Both the position numbers and the translations under genes were made by a program. Positions 25,640 through 33,958 of a stretch of DNA of 64,000 bases are shown here, in pieces. Positions within the stretch are counted from its first letter, which is position 1; every line of letters begins with the position of its first letter. Source of the DNA: Actinoplanes sp. NBRC 103695 (GTDB lineage Bacteria > Actinomycetota > Actinomycetes > Mycobacteriales > Micromonosporaceae); contig NZ_BSTL01000006.1 in the NCBI RefSeq assembly GCF_030269485.1, positions 248,001-312,000 on the forward strand, read 5' to 3'. The notes under the pieces are model-generated. The model did no database searches and was not told the origin of the DNA. It saw only the letters and a program-made list of their open reading frames with translations.

Positions 25640-26529
25640 TGACGCCTCCCTTCCACGGTCGAGGTCATCGGCAGGCGGGGATCCAGCTCCTGGTCCGCCC
25701 ACAACCCGCGCACCCAGCCGTGCGCCGGGTCGTCGCGGATCAGCCACTCCCGCTCCCCCGGGCCGGCCATGACATTGAGGTAGTACAGGTCGTAGCCCGG
25801 CGCTGCCATGGAGGGCCCGTGCCACCCGTACGGGATCAGCACGACGTCACCGGAGCGCACCTCGGCGCACACGTCGATCGGGCGGTCCACATGGCCGTAC
25901 ACCCGCTGGTAGGCCGAACCGGGCGTCCCGGCCGGCGCCGCCGCCACCTCGAAGTAGTAGATCTCCTCCAGCGACGACTCGCCGTCGCCCGCCTCGTCGT
26001 GCTTGTGCGGCGGGTACGACGACCAGTTGCCGCCGGGCGTGAGCACCTCGCAGGCGATCAGCCGGTCGCATTCGAACGTCCGCGGCGTGCAGAAGTTGTT
26101 CACCTGGCGGCTGGCATGCCCGGCGCCGCGCATCTCGACCGGCACGTCCTCGGCCGCGCCGTAGCGGAACGGCAGCCGCCGCCCGGCCTTGGCCGAGGGC
26201 AGCGCGAACCGGCCGCCGCTGGGCGCGCGCACCGTCACGGTGGCGTCCCGCGGCACGTACGCGAAGTCGGTCACCCGGCTGAACACCGACCGCCGCCCGG
26301 TCAGCGTGACCCGCTCGTCGTCGCAGGTCACGTCGCAGCCCCCGGCAAGCGGCAGGACCAGCATCTCCTCGTCGCCGGTATGGAACGTGGCCCGCGTGCC
26401 GACCGGCAGGTCGAGCACCCGCAGCCCGCTGAAGCCCCACCCCGCGGTCTCCGGCGTGATGACCAGCTCGAACGGCTTGCCCGCGGTGCTGCCCTTCGGC
26501 ACGACCGGGTTGACCCGCGCCTCGCTCAC
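25636..26529 (-). CDS. iolB: 5-deoxy-glucuronate isomerase
   Basis: The gene product has 297 residues in a bicupin fold. The C-terminal metal site is visible in WSSYPPHKHDEAG with the later Glu of SSLEEIYYFE and the YGWHGPS turn. It converts 5-deoxy-glucuronate to 2-deoxy-5-keto-gluconate for IolC. The ATG overlaps the preceding aldolase stop (ATGA) and its own stop overlaps the iolD start, showing tight coupling in the core of the operon. Length and motifs agree with known IolB. Confidence 0.93.
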   Translation of the reverse strand: MSEARVNPVVPKGSTAGKPFELVITPETAGWGFSGLRVLDLPVGTRATFHTGDEEMLVLPLAGGCDVTCDDERVTLTGRRSVFSRVTDFAYVPRDATVTVRAPSGGRFALPSAKAGRRLPFRYGAAEDVPVEMRGAGHASRQVNNFCTPRTFECDRLIACEVLTPGGNWSSYPPHKHDEAGDGESSLEEIYYFEVAAAPAGTPGSAYQRVYGHVDRPIDVCAEVRSGDVVLIPYGWHGPSMAAPGYDLYYLNVMAGPGEREWLIRDDPAHGWVRGLWADQELDPRLPMTSTVEGRRQ

Positions 26530-27395
26530 AGCAGGCTCACCGCCCGGTCGACCGCGTCCGCGACGTCCCCGCCCTGCGGGTAGAGCAGGCTCCGGCCGAT
26601 CACCAGCCCCTGCACGGTCGGCAGATCAAGAGCCTTCTTCCACTGCGCGTACGCCGCGTCGGCGTCCGCCGCGACCTCGCCGCCGAGGATGAGCGCCGGC
26701 AGCGTGGTCGCCGCCATCACCCGTTCCATGTCCTGCACGACCGGGACCTTCAACCAGGTGTACGCGGACGTCCGGCCCAGCCCCGCGGCCACCGTCTGCG
26801 CCCGGATCATCGCCTCGGCGGTCAGCTCGTTGCGGACCCGCCCGTCGACCCGGTGCGAGATGAACGGCTCGACCATGGCCATCAGGCCCCGGCCGGCCAG
26901 GTCGCCGACCGCGCGTCCGCACGACTCCAGGGTGGCCACCGTCCCGGCGTCGTCCGGGTCGATCCGCAGCAGCATCTTGCCGCCCTCGAAGCCGGACTCG
27001 GCGATGCTGCCGGCGTCGTACGCGGTGAACCGGTCGTCGATCTCGAAGGCCGTGCCGGCCAGCCCGCCGCGGTTCATCGAGCCGATCACCACCTTGTCGT
27101 CCAGGACGCCGAGCAGCAGCAGGTCCTCGAGGATGTCGGGGGTGCCGAGCACGCCGTTGACGCCGGGCCGGGCCAGCGCGGTGCAGATCCGGTCCAGCAG
27201 GTCGGCCCGGTTGGCCATCGCGAGGGGGTCGGCGCCGGCCCGCAGCGCGCCGCGGGCCGGATGGTCGGCGGCGATGATCATCATCTTGCCGTGCCCGGCG
27301 AGGAACGACGCCGGGCGGCGCCGGGCGGCCGCGGCCGCGGCGATCGCCTGGGGGCGCTGGATCCGGGCCTCGACGAGGTCCGCGATGTCACGCAC
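26526..27395 (-). CDS. Cgl0159-type (beta/alpha)8 aldolase-like protein, likely DKGP aldolase of the pathway
   Basis: A 289-residue TIM-barrel protein with landmarks MMIIAADHPARGAL, LGTPDILEDLLLL, GGKMLLRIDPDD, LMAMVEPFISHRVDG and LPALILGGEVAAD. It resembles the Cgl0159 family found in actinobacterial iol clusters. The pathway needs an aldolase that splits 2-deoxy-5-keto-gluconate 6-phosphate into DHAP and malonate semialdehyde, and no classical IolJ is present. Its place between iolC and iolB therefore suggests it does this step. That role is inferred from context, not from a recognised IolJ sequence. It overlaps the iolC end by 8 bp. Confidence 0.75.
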   Translation of the reverse strand: MRDIADLVEARIQRPQAIAAAAAARRRPASFLAGHGKMMIIAADHPARGALRAGADPLAMANRADLLDRICTALARPGVNGVLGTPDILEDLLLLGVLDDKVVIGSMNRGGLAGTAFEIDDRFTAYDAGSIAESGFEGGKMLLRIDPDDAGTVATLESCGRAVGDLAGRGLMAMVEPFISHRVDGRVRNELTAEAMIRAQTVAAGLGRTSAYTWLKVPVVQDMERVMAATTLPALILGGEVAADADAAYAQWKKALDLPTVQGLVIGRSLLYPQGGDVADAVDRAVSLL

Positions 27396-28338
27396 GGGTG
27401 GCTCCTTCCAGAAGCTCGCGTACCTCGGACTCGGTGGGCATGGCGTCGGCGCAGGACAGCCGGGAGGCGACGATGGCGCCGGCGGCGTTGCAGAAGCGCA
27501 TCAGCTCCTCCAGGTCCCAGCCGCTCAGCAGCCCGTGGCACAGGGCGCCGCCGAACGCGTCCCCGGCGCCCAGGCCGTTGACCACGTCCACCGGGTTGGG
27601 CGGAACCTCGACCTGCTCCCCGTTCCGTGATGCCAGAACACCCTCGGGGCCCTGCTTGATCACGGCCAGCTCGACACCGGCCTCGTGCAACGCTTTCGCG
27701 GCTTCGCGGGGCTCGGTCGCGCCGACCGCGGTGTCCGCCTCGTCGAGGTTGCCGACCGCGACCGTCGCGTACGGCAGGGCCTGCTGATACCAGCTGCGCG
27801 CCTCTTCCCGGCTCGACCAGAACATCGGCCGGTAGTCGAGGTCGAAGACCGTGATGCCGGCCTTGTCGCGGTGCTTGAGCGCGGCGAGTGTGGCTTTCCT
27901 CGACGGCTCCTGGCACAACCCGGTGCCGGTGACCCAGAAGATGCCGGCGTCCTTGATCGCGCCCAGGTCGAGCTCGTGCTCGTGGATCTCCAGGTCGGGG
28001 GCCTTGGGGAAGCGGTAGAAGTAGAGCGGGAAGTCGTCCGGCGGGAAGATCTCGCAGAACGTGACCGGGGTCGGGTAGGCGGTCACCGGCGTGACGAAGC
28101 GGTCGTCCACCCCGAAGCCGCGCAGCGCGTCGTGCAGGAACTCACCGAACGGGTCGGCGCCGGTACGCGAGATCAGCGTCGCGTGGCGGCCGTAACGGGC
28201 GGCGGCGACCGAGACGTTGGCCGCGCTGCCGCCGAGGAACTTGGCGAAGGTACGCACCTCGCGCAACGAGACGCCGATCTGTTCGGGATACAGGTCGACG
28301 CCGAGGCGCCCCATGGTCAGTACCTCATCCGCAGGCAT
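27388..28338 (-). CDS. iolC: 5-dehydro-2-deoxygluconokinase
   Basis: IolC here is a 316-residue PfkB-family kinase. The N-terminus has MGRLGVDLYPEQ and the KFLGGSAANVSVAAARYG sugar-binding segment, and the C-terminus has the GLGAGDAFGGAL motif with the catalytic Asp near residue 255. It phosphorylates 2-deoxy-5-keto-gluconate with ATP. It is the first gene of the operon; ATG 28338 is preceded by GGAGGGAACCGC, a strong ribosome binding site. It is divergent from the GntR-type regulator, and promoter and operator candidates lie between them. Confidence 0.92.
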   Translation of the reverse strand: MPADEVLTMGRLGVDLYPEQIGVSLREVRTFAKFLGGSAANVSVAAARYGRHATLISRTGADPFGEFLHDALRGFGVDDRFVTPVTAYPTPVTFCEIFPPDDFPLYFYRFPKAPDLEIHEHELDLGAIKDAGIFWVTGTGLCQEPSRKATLAALKHRDKAGITVFDLDYRPMFWSSREEARSWYQQALPYATVAVGNLDEADTAVGATEPREAAKALHEAGVELAVIKQGPEGVLASRNGEQVEVPPNPVDVVNGLGAGDAFGGALCHGLLSGWDLEELMRFCNAAGAIVASRLSCADAMPTESEVRELLEGATRA

Positions 28339-28413
28339 GCGGTTCCCTCCCGCCCGGGTTCGCCGGGCAGAACGTATGTGATCGATGTTCACTCTGTTTC
28401 AGTTCGTTTCGAT

Positions 28414-28440
28414 GTAATAACGTGAGGGCTTCCACGTCAA
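28414..28440 (-). promoter_or_regulatory. Candidate promoter of the inositol operon
   Basis: On the minus strand there is TTGACG (28440-28435), then 15 bp, then TATTAC (28419-28414). The spacing is short and the -10 match is four of six, so this is a candidate only. It sits about 75 bp upstream of iolC. The palindrome at 28445-28456 lies directly next to the -35 region. Confidence 0.4.
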
Positions 28441-28444
28441 TACT

Positions 28445-28456
28445 TTGTCATGACAA
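28445..28456. promoter_or_regulatory. Palindromic operator TTGTCATGACAA between iolC and the GntR gene
   Basis: This is a perfect 12-bp palindrome, TTGTCA joined to TGACAA. GntR/HutC-type regulators often bind such sites. It lies 22 bp upstream of the regulator start codon and adjacent to the candidate iolC promoter, so it can control both directions. I saw no second clear copy elsewhere in the operon. Confidence 0.6.
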
Positions 28457-28477
28457 GCTGTCGAACGAGGAGGTGCC

Positions 28478-29221
28478 ATGACCAGCCCGATCCGCCCCGC
28501 CGAGGTCGACCGCACCAGCCCGGTTCCCCTGTATTTCCAGGTCGCCACGCGCCTCCAGGAGCTGATCGAGAGGGGCGAGATCGGGGTCGGCGACCGCATC
28601 GAGAACGAGGTCGACCTGGCCGAACGGCTCGGCGTGTCGCGGCCGACCACCCGCCGGGCGATCCAGTACCTGGTCGAGCGCGGCATGCTGGTGCGCAAGC
28701 GCGGGGTCGGCACCCAGGTGGTGCACCCCAAGGTCCGCCGGCCGGTCGAGCTCTCCAGCCTCTACGACGACCTGCGCACCTCCGACCGCACGCCCCGCAC
28801 CGAGGTGCTGAAACTCGAGGTGGTGCCGGCCGGCGGCGAGGTGGCGGCCGCGCTGGAGATCGAGCTCGGCACCGAGGTCACCTGGATCGAGCGGCTGCGC
28901 TACGCCGGCGGTGAGCCCCTGGCGATCATGCACAACGCGATCCCGATGGACCTGATCCGGCTCACCGACCGCGACCTCGCCGAGCACGGGCTCTACGAAT
29001 TGTTACGGCGAGCCGGATTCGTCCCGCGAATTGCTACCCAGGTGATCGGCGCCCGCTCGGCCGGCGCCACCGAGGCGCGCATCCTCTCCGAGAAACGCGG
29101 CGCCTCGCTGCTCACCATGACCCGCACCGCGTGGGACGCCGGCGGCCGCGCCCTGGAGTACGGCAGCCACGTCTACCGGGCCAGCCGCTACTCGTTCGAG
29201 CTCAACCTCTCGGCCGGCTGA
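28478..29221 (+). CDS. iolR: GntR/HutC-family regulator of the inositol operon
   Basis: The regulator has 247 residues, with an N-terminal winged helix-turn-helix (about 15-80, LAERLGVSRPTTRRAIQYLV) and a C-terminal UTRA ligand domain (about 100-240, ending ALEYGSHVYRASRYSFELNL). In actinobacteria, GntR-type IolR proteins repress iol genes until an inositol intermediate binds. The ATG has a GAGGAGG site, and the gene faces away from iolC with a palindrome between. It is the only regulator in the cluster. The symbol is by function and place, not by relation to the DeoR-type IolR of Bacillus. Confidence 0.85.
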   Translation: MTSPIRPAEVDRTSPVPLYFQVATRLQELIERGEIGVGDRIENEVDLAERLGVSRPTTRRAIQYLVERGMLVRKRGVGTQVVHPKVRRPVELSSLYDDLRTSDRTPRTEVLKLEVVPAGGEVAAALEIELGTEVTWIERLRYAGGEPLAIMHNAIPMDLIRLTDRDLAEHGLYELLRRAGFVPRIATQVIGARSAGATEARILSEKRGASLLTMTRTAWDAGGRALEYGSHVYRASRYSFELNLSAG

Positions 29222-29286
29222 TCCCGCCCGCGGAGGGAACGAACGTGCTCTCCCTCGGTGAACTTTCGGCGGGCTGATCCCGCCCG
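29207..29286 (+). repeat. 24-bp imperfect direct repeat at the iolR 3' end
   Basis: The last codons and stop of iolR (29207-29230, landmark GGCTGATCCCGCCCG) recur at 29263-29286 with about two changes. The second copy is non-coding. It looks like a small local duplication of the gene end. Confidence 0.5.
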
Positions 29287-29551
29287 TCCACCTCTCGAAT
29301 GTTCGATACCTGGCTCGGCGGTCATGACGGCTCGCCAAGCCGTGTCCCACCCGCCGCGCCGGCTCACCTTCGGGCCGACCACCGCCGAGGTCGACGCGGC
29401 CACCGCCGCCGGCCCTTCCGCGGCCGACACGGGTCTGGACGCCACCCTCGACCGCCTCCTGCAGCCCGTCGCCGTGCCCGCCGGTGCCGGCGGACGTTCT
29501 CGGCGCCGATCACGAGAGGATTCTGGGCGGCTGGCAGGGGCGCATCACATT
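29287..29551. other. Gene-free stretch between iolR and the dioxygenase
   Basis: With the repeat before it and the promoter after it, about 400 bp lie between the two genes. Short open frames exist on both strands (for example about 100 codons on the plus strand from 29258) but none has a good ribosome binding site or resembles a known protein. I see no tRNA or clear terminator; this looks like spacer or decayed sequence. Confidence 0.4.
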
Positions 29552-29583
29552 TAGTTGACGCGACAACTATCCGGGCGTACCGT
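29552..29583 (+). promoter_or_regulatory. Promoter with overlapping inverted repeat for the dioxygenase gene
   Basis: TTGACG (29555-29560) and TACCGT (29578-29583) are 17 bp apart, a good actinomycete vegetative promoter. The inverted repeat TAGTTG-N6-CAACTA (29552-29569) covers the -35 hexamer, so a repressor bound there would block transcription. The first 15 bp differ at only two positions from a site at 52857-52871 in front of another oxidoreductase operon. Confidence 0.6.
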
Positions 29584-29596
29584 GGGGCCTGGATTT

Positions 29597-29610
29597 GTTG
29601 AAGTCTCAAC
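29597..29610 (+). promoter_or_regulatory. Second inverted repeat in the dioxygenase leader
   Basis: GTTGA-AGTC-TCAAC lies 15 bp before the ATG and partly precedes the GGAGG ribosome binding site. Its half site GTTGA equals the core of the upstream repeat. It may be a second operator half or a small leader hairpin. Confidence 0.4.
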
Positions 29611-29625
29611 TGGAGGCCCCCTGCC

Positions 29626-30396
29626 ATGAGCACTATGCCCGCCCTCTTCCTCAGTCACGGCGCGCCGCCGCTGGTCGACAACCCGGTGTGGGTGGCGCAG
29701 CTGAAACAGCTGGCAACGGGGCTGCCCAAGCCCAAGGCGATCCTGATGGCCTCGGCGCACTGGGAGTCCACGCCGCTGATGCTCGGCGCGACCGAGACCG
29801 TCCCGCTGGTGTACGACTTCGGCGGCTTCGCCCAGCACTACTACGAGGTGCGGTACCGGGCGCCCGGCGCGCCCGAGCTCGCCGACCGCGTCGAGAAGCT
29901 GATGCCCGACTCGCAGCCGGTGGCCCGCACCGACCGGGGCCTCGACCACGGCGCCTACGTGCCGCTGACCGTGATGTACCCGGACGCGGACATCCCGGTG
30001 CTGCAGATGTCGCTGCCCACGCTGGAGCCGGACGACCTGCTCGACCTGGGCCGGCGGCTGCGACCGCTGCGCGAGGAGGGTGTGCTGATCGTCGGCTCCG
30101 GGTTCACCACGCACGGGCTGCCGTTCCTGCGCGACTTCCGGGAGGACGCGCCGGCGCCGGGCTGGTCGCGGGAGTTCGACGCGTGGGCGTCCGAGGCGCT
30201 CGCCCGCGGGGCGGTGGACGAACTGGCCGGCTTCCGCGACCGGGCGCCCGGGATGCCGTACGCGCACCCGACCATCGAGCACTTCGCGCCGATGTTCCTC
30301 ACGCTGGGCGCCTCGGAAGACCCCTCACGGTCCCCCGACCAGGCGATCGACGGCTACTGGATGGGCTTGTCCAAACGCTCGTTCCAAGTGGTCTGA
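29626..30396 (+). CDS. Class III extradiol ring-cleavage dioxygenase (DOPA 4,5-dioxygenase type)
   Basis: The encoded protein has 256 residues and belongs to the LigB-like YgiD/DODA family. Non-heme iron ligands and active-site His are visible in FLSHGAPPL (about residue 11), MASAHWES, DHGAYVPL and AHPTIEHFAP, and the family ending GYWMGLSKRSF is present. These enzymes open catechol rings such as DOPA, and in bacteria may detoxify catechols or quinones. The start is an ATG with GGAGG. A promoter overlapped by an inverted repeat suggests it is induced by a reactive aromatic. Confidence 0.88.
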   Translation: MSTMPALFLSHGAPPLVDNPVWVAQLKQLATGLPKPKAILMASAHWESTPLMLGATETVPLVYDFGGFAQHYYEVRYRAPGAPELADRVEKLMPDSQPVARTDRGLDHGAYVPLTVMYPDADIPVLQMSLPTLEPDDLLDLGRRLRPLREEGVLIVGSGFTTHGLPFLRDFREDAPAPGWSREFDAWASEALARGAVDELAGFRDRAPGMPYAHPTIEHFAPMFLTLGASEDPSRSPDQAIDGYWMGLSKRSFQVV

Positions 30397-30480
30397 CCTT
30401 TACTTGTTCAGGCATTTCTCAGCCTGGCCGGGGACGCTTGTGGGAATGTCGCAGCAATCCGTCCGGAAGGTTCCCTGTTG

Positions 30481-31485
30481 ATGCTTGAGGTCACCGCGCT
30501 CGGCTGGACGCTGACCATCGGAGTCATCGTCGCCCTGCTCGCCCTCGATCTCGCCGTCGGCGTGCTCCGACCGCACGCCGTCGGCTTCCGTGAGGCCGCC
30601 GTCTGGTCCGTCTTCTACATCGCCGTCGCCATCGCCTTCGGCTTCGTCTTCGCCTCGATCGCGGGCTGGGACTTCGGCGCGCAGTACTTCGCCGGCTACA
30701 TCGTCGAGAAGAGCCTGTCGGTCGACAACCTCTTCGTCTTCGTGATCATCATGAGCACCTTCGCGGTGCCCGAGAAATACCAGCAGGAGGTCCTGACCTT
30801 CGGCATCATCATCGCGCTGGTGCTGCGGGTCATCTTCATCGCGCTCGGCGCGACGCTGCTGTCGCTGTTCTCGTTCATGTTCCTGATCTTCGGGCTGCTG
30901 CTGGTCTTCACCGCGGTACAGCTCTTCCGGCACCGCGACGAGGATCCGGACGTCGACGACAACGCGCTGGTCAAGGCCAGCCGGCGGCTGCTGCCGGTGA
31001 CCGACGACTACGTCGACGGCAAGATGATCACCCGGGTCGACGGGCGGCGGATGGTCACGCCGCTGTTCATCGTGCTGATCGCGATCGGCAGCTCCGACCT
31101 GCTGTTCGCGCTCGACTCGATCCCCGCCGTGTTCGGCGTGACCTCCGAGGCGTACATCGTCTTCGCCGCCAACGCCTTCGCCCTGCTCGGTCTGCGGGCG
31201 TTGTTCTTCCTGGTCAAGGGCCTGCTCGACCGCCTGGTCTACCTGAGCACCGGGCTGTCGCTCATCCTGGCCTTCATCGGCGTCAAGCTGATCCTGCACT
31301 GGCTGCACGAGGACGTCTGGCACGACGCCCCGGAGATCAGCACCCCGGTCTCGCTCGGCGTCATCCTGGTCGTTCTGACGGTCACCACCGTCGCCAGCCT
31401 GATCAAGTCCCGCAACGACCCGGCGGCGAAGGCACACGCCGGCAGCATGCGCGCGCACCGCACCCGCGAGGAGAAGCGCTCCTAG
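30481..31485 (+). CDS. TerC family integral membrane protein
   Basis: A 334-residue protein with about nine membrane helices. The TerC signatures are VEKSLSVDNLFVFV (about residue 80) and SSDLLFALDSIPAVFGVT (about 208), with the intramembrane Asp residues characteristic of the family. A hydrophilic loop of about 60 residues lies between the two halves. TerC proteins are linked to tellurite resistance and to manganese or calcium export associated with secreted proteins. An in-frame TTG sits just before the chosen ATG at 30481. I looked for a manganese riboswitch in the short leader and saw no convincing match. Confidence 0.9.
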   Translation: MLEVTALGWTLTIGVIVALLALDLAVGVLRPHAVGFREAAVWSVFYIAVAIAFGFVFASIAGWDFGAQYFAGYIVEKSLSVDNLFVFVIIMSTFAVPEKYQQEVLTFGIIIALVLRVIFIALGATLLSLFSFMFLIFGLLLVFTAVQLFRHRDEDPDVDDNALVKASRRLLPVTDDYVDGKMITRVDGRRMVTPLFIVLIAIGSSDLLFALDSIPAVFGVTSEAYIVFAANAFALLGLRALFFLVKGLLDRLVYLSTGLSLILAFIGVKLILHWLHEDVWHDAPEISTPVSLGVILVVLTVTTVASLIKSRNDPAAKAHAGSMRAHRTREEKRS

Positions 31486-31489
31486 ACCG

Positions 31490-31523
31490 ACGAGGGGCCC
31501 GACAACGGCGTCGGGCCCCTCGT
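31490..31523. terminator. Rho-independent-like terminator after the TerC gene
   Basis: Arms ACGAGGGGCCCGAC (31490-31503) and GTCGGGCCCCTCGT (31510-31523) are perfect complements of 14 bp with a 6-nt loop, followed by a short TCTGC. The hairpin lies between two converging genes, so it can serve both. Confidence 0.85.
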
Positions 31524-31542
31524 TCTGCGCTCGTCACGCCGA

Positions 31543-31782
31543 TCAGGCGGCGCGGTGGCCGCCGACGCCGCCGGCCGTACGGTGCCGCTCGTAGTCCTGC
31601 TGGTCCAGGATGGCGCGGATGAGCCGGGTCTCCTCGGCGCTGTGCCGGGCGATCAGCTCGTCGAGCTCGGCCCGCTCGGCCGGCGACTGGAACGCGGCCA
31701 GCTCGGTGCTCAGCAGACGGTGCTCCCGGCGCTCGATGGCGCGGTGCACGATCGCGGTGCGGATCTTCTTGACGAATGCCAT
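31543..31782 (-). CDS. Small charged helical protein of unknown function
   Basis: The protein has 79 residues from an ATG preceded by GGGGGAG. It is rich in Arg, Glu, Ala and Leu, with heptad-like runs (IVHRAIERREHRLLSTELAAF, seen around its RREHRLL core, and AELDELIARHSAEETRLI), suggesting a helical hairpin or coiled coil. No membrane segment or known domain is evident. A longer frame upstream exists, but the strong ribosome binding site picks this start. It sits alone between two terminator-bounded genes. Confidence 0.6.
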   Translation of the reverse strand: MAFVKKIRTAIVHRAIERREHRLLSTELAAFQSPAERAELDELIARHSAEETRLIRAILDQQDYERHRTAGGVGGHRAA

Positions 31783-31964
31783 GGTTCTACTCCCCCAATA
31801 AACTGACTCTCTGTTATCTCCTTCCACGATCCGCGCCGGGCTTTGAATCAACAAATCCACCAGGCAAAACTCTGGTGATGAAAGTGACCCGCACCACCGG
31901 AATGCAGTAGCGCGGGTCACTCTCCGTCGACAGTGGCCAGGTCAGAGGCCGTCTGTCAGGTCGA

Positions 31965-33890
31965 TCACACGGTCAGCGTCCAGGTGTTGATGTAACCGGT
32001 GTCCTGGCTGGCCACATCCTGCACCTTCAGCTTCCAGGCGCCGTCCGCCGCCTCACCGGACACGTTCACCGTGTAGGTGGTGTTGACGTTGTCCGCGCTG
32101 TCCGAGCCGCTGCTGTTCTTCAACCGGTAGCTCGTACCGTCCGGCGCCACCAGGTCGACCACCAGGTCACCGCGCCAGGTGTGCACGATGTTCACCGCCG
32201 CCGTCGAGGACGACGAGGCGTTCCGGCTACAGCCGCTGATCGTGATCGTGCTGGTCACCGCCGCGCCGTTGTCCGGGATGGACACGTCGGAGGCGTTGGT
32301 GCCGGAGCAACCGGTCGGGTCCGGCGGGGTGGTGCCACAGGTCGGCTCGTTGCTCTGCGCCGGGACGCTGATCGCGTTCCAGGCGTTCTTCACCGTGGTG
32401 AACTCGGTGCAGCTGTTCGGGTACAGGTTCTTCGCCGCGTTCAGCGTGGCCGTACGGATGTTCGCGTACTTCCAGGTCGAGGTCTTCGCCTGCAGGGCGT
32501 TGTAGTAGATCTCGCCCGCCTTGCGGATCGAGATGCCGGCGACCGTGCTGCTGTTGCAGGTCGGGCTGGCCGGCTGCCCGCTGGACGGGCTCGAACCCTC
32601 GGCGACCAGGTAGAACCAGTGGTTCAGCGGGCCGGCCGCGGCATGCACCTCGGTGCTCGGGATCGACGACGACCAGCAGTTCGGGTCGCCCGCCAGGGAC
32701 GGGTTGTACATGTAGCGGATCGGGCCGTCGCCGACCAGATCCACCTCCTCGCCGACCTGGTAGTCCGGCGGGTCGTTCGGGTTGTTCGCGTACGCCTCGA
32801 CGAGCGCGCCGAAGATGTCACCGGTCGACTCGTTGATGCCGCCGTTCTCGTTGCCGCTGCCCGCGCCGCCCGGCGTGTACTGGAACACCGCGTGGCCGTT
32901 CTCGTGCGCCACCACGTCGATCGGCGTCGCCTGGCGGGTGTTCGCCTGGTTGTGGCCGAAGTTCGTGTACGAGCCGTTCCAGTAGGCGTTCACGTCGGCC
33001 AGGCCCACCCGGATCGGCGGGTTGCTGCCGGAGCCGGTGACGCCGTTGCGGCCGAACCAGGAACTGAGCATGTCGATCTCACGCTGCGCCCCGTAGAGCG
33101 CGTCGACGCAGGCCGTCTCCAGGTTGGTGCCGGAGCCGTTGCCCCACGCGTCGTCGGTGCCGGTGTACGCCGACCCGTTCTGCCCGCCGCACTTCAGACC
33201 CGGGCGGGTCGTGTCCGTCAGCGAGAACGACGAACCCGAACCGGAGGTGTTGATGGTGACGTTGCCGTAGTAGTAGCCGTTGCCGGTGCCCTCCCGGACC
33301 AGGTCGACGGCGTCGGCCACCTTGCCCGTGGACGCGTCCACGAAGATGTGCTGGTTGCTCGGCTTCCCGCCGGCCAGCACGCCGGTGACATCCACCTCCC
33401 AGACCAGCTTCGACGCGCCGAACGCGAGCACCTTGAGCGTGGCGCCGGACGCGCTCTCCACCTTGGCCAGCTGCGCCTTCGCGACCTCGACGGCCCGCTC
33501 GGCGGTGATCGCCGGGGTGGTCGTGACCTTGATCTCGGCGGACTGCGCGACCGACGTGCCGGTCACCGCGCCCGCCGCGTCGGTGCTGACCACCACGTCG
33601 CCGCCGACCACAGGCAGACCTTGATGCGTACGGGAGTAGGTGACGTACTGCAGGCCTCGGGTGCCCGCCACCACACCCGTGCGCTGAAGAACGTCACCGG
33701 TGGCGATACGCAGGGAGGCGTCCGCCGCGGGACTGCTGACGAGCCGGTCGGCCGCGGTGGCGGCCAGCGTGGGAGCAGGGGTGGGGCTCGGCGCCTGGGC
33801 CGGTGCGGCGCCCGCAGGCGTTGCCGCCAGGGTCAGCGCCGCGCCGGTGGCCAGGGCCATCGAGGCTCGGATCAGATGGGTTGGTCGCAC
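31965..33890 (-). CDS. Secreted M4 (thermolysin-family) metalloprotease with P domain
   Basis: A 641-residue preproprotein. It has a Sec signal (about 1-30), an N-terminal FTP/PepSY propeptide (about 50-210, VVGGDVVVSTDAAGAVTG), and an M4 catalytic domain with the zinc motif VVAHENGHAVFQ near residue 325. The third ligand region is GGINESTGDIFG. A P/Homo-B domain closes the protein (about 545-641, VDLVAPDGTSYRLKN to GYINTWTLTV). The prodomain must be cut for activity. The gene lies directly downstream of the large LuxR ATPase regulator in the same orientation (68 bp), so it may be regulated by or with it. Confidence 0.92.
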   Translation of the reverse strand: MRPTHLIRASMALATGAALTLAATPAGAAPAQAPSPTPAPTLAATAADRLVSSPAADASLRIATGDVLQRTGVVAGTRGLQYVTYSRTHQGLPVVGGDVVVSTDAAGAVTGTSVAQSAEIKVTTTPAITAERAVEVAKAQLAKVESASGATLKVLAFGASKLVWEVDVTGVLAGGKPSNQHIFVDASTGKVADAVDLVREGTGNGYYYGNVTINTSGSGSSFSLTDTTRPGLKCGGQNGSAYTGTDDAWGNGSGTNLETACVDALYGAQREIDMLSSWFGRNGVTGSGSNPPIRVGLADVNAYWNGSYTNFGHNQANTRQATPIDVVAHENGHAVFQYTPGGAGSGNENGGINESTGDIFGALVEAYANNPNDPPDYQVGEEVDLVGDGPIRYMYNPSLAGDPNCWSSSIPSTEVHAAAGPLNHWFYLVAEGSSPSSGQPASPTCNSSTVAGISIRKAGEIYYNALQAKTSTWKYANIRTATLNAAKNLYPNSCTEFTTVKNAWNAISVPAQSNEPTCGTTPPDPTGCSGTNASDVSIPDNGAAVTSTITISGCSRNASSSSTAAVNIVHTWRGDLVVDLVAPDGTSYRLKNSSGSDSADNVNTTYTVNVSGEAADGAWKLKVQDVASQDTGYINTWTLTV

Positions 33891-33958
33891 GCTCGTACTC
33901 CGTTCTGCGCGGCCCGGGGGTCTGGGCCAGTGAGCAGAACGCTAGGCATCGACGGTCG

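Noticed and set aside
25640..25825. Longer N-terminus for iolD
   Set aside because: The extra 62 residues overlap iolB and do not resemble the family; the GTG at 25639 has a GGAGG site and overlaps the iolB stop.
29258..29554. 98-codon plus-strand frame after iolR
   Set aside because: No ribosome binding site, no homology that I recognise, and it includes a duplicated copy of the iolR end.
30397..30480. Manganese (yybP-ykoY) riboswitch before the TerC gene
   Set aside because: The leader is short and lacks the conserved core elements; only a weak 5-bp stem was seen.
30400..31458. 352-codon minus-strand frame opposite the TerC gene
   Set aside because: The plus strand has TerC signatures and membrane helices; the opposite product is an Asp/Gln/His/Arg-rich antisense string.
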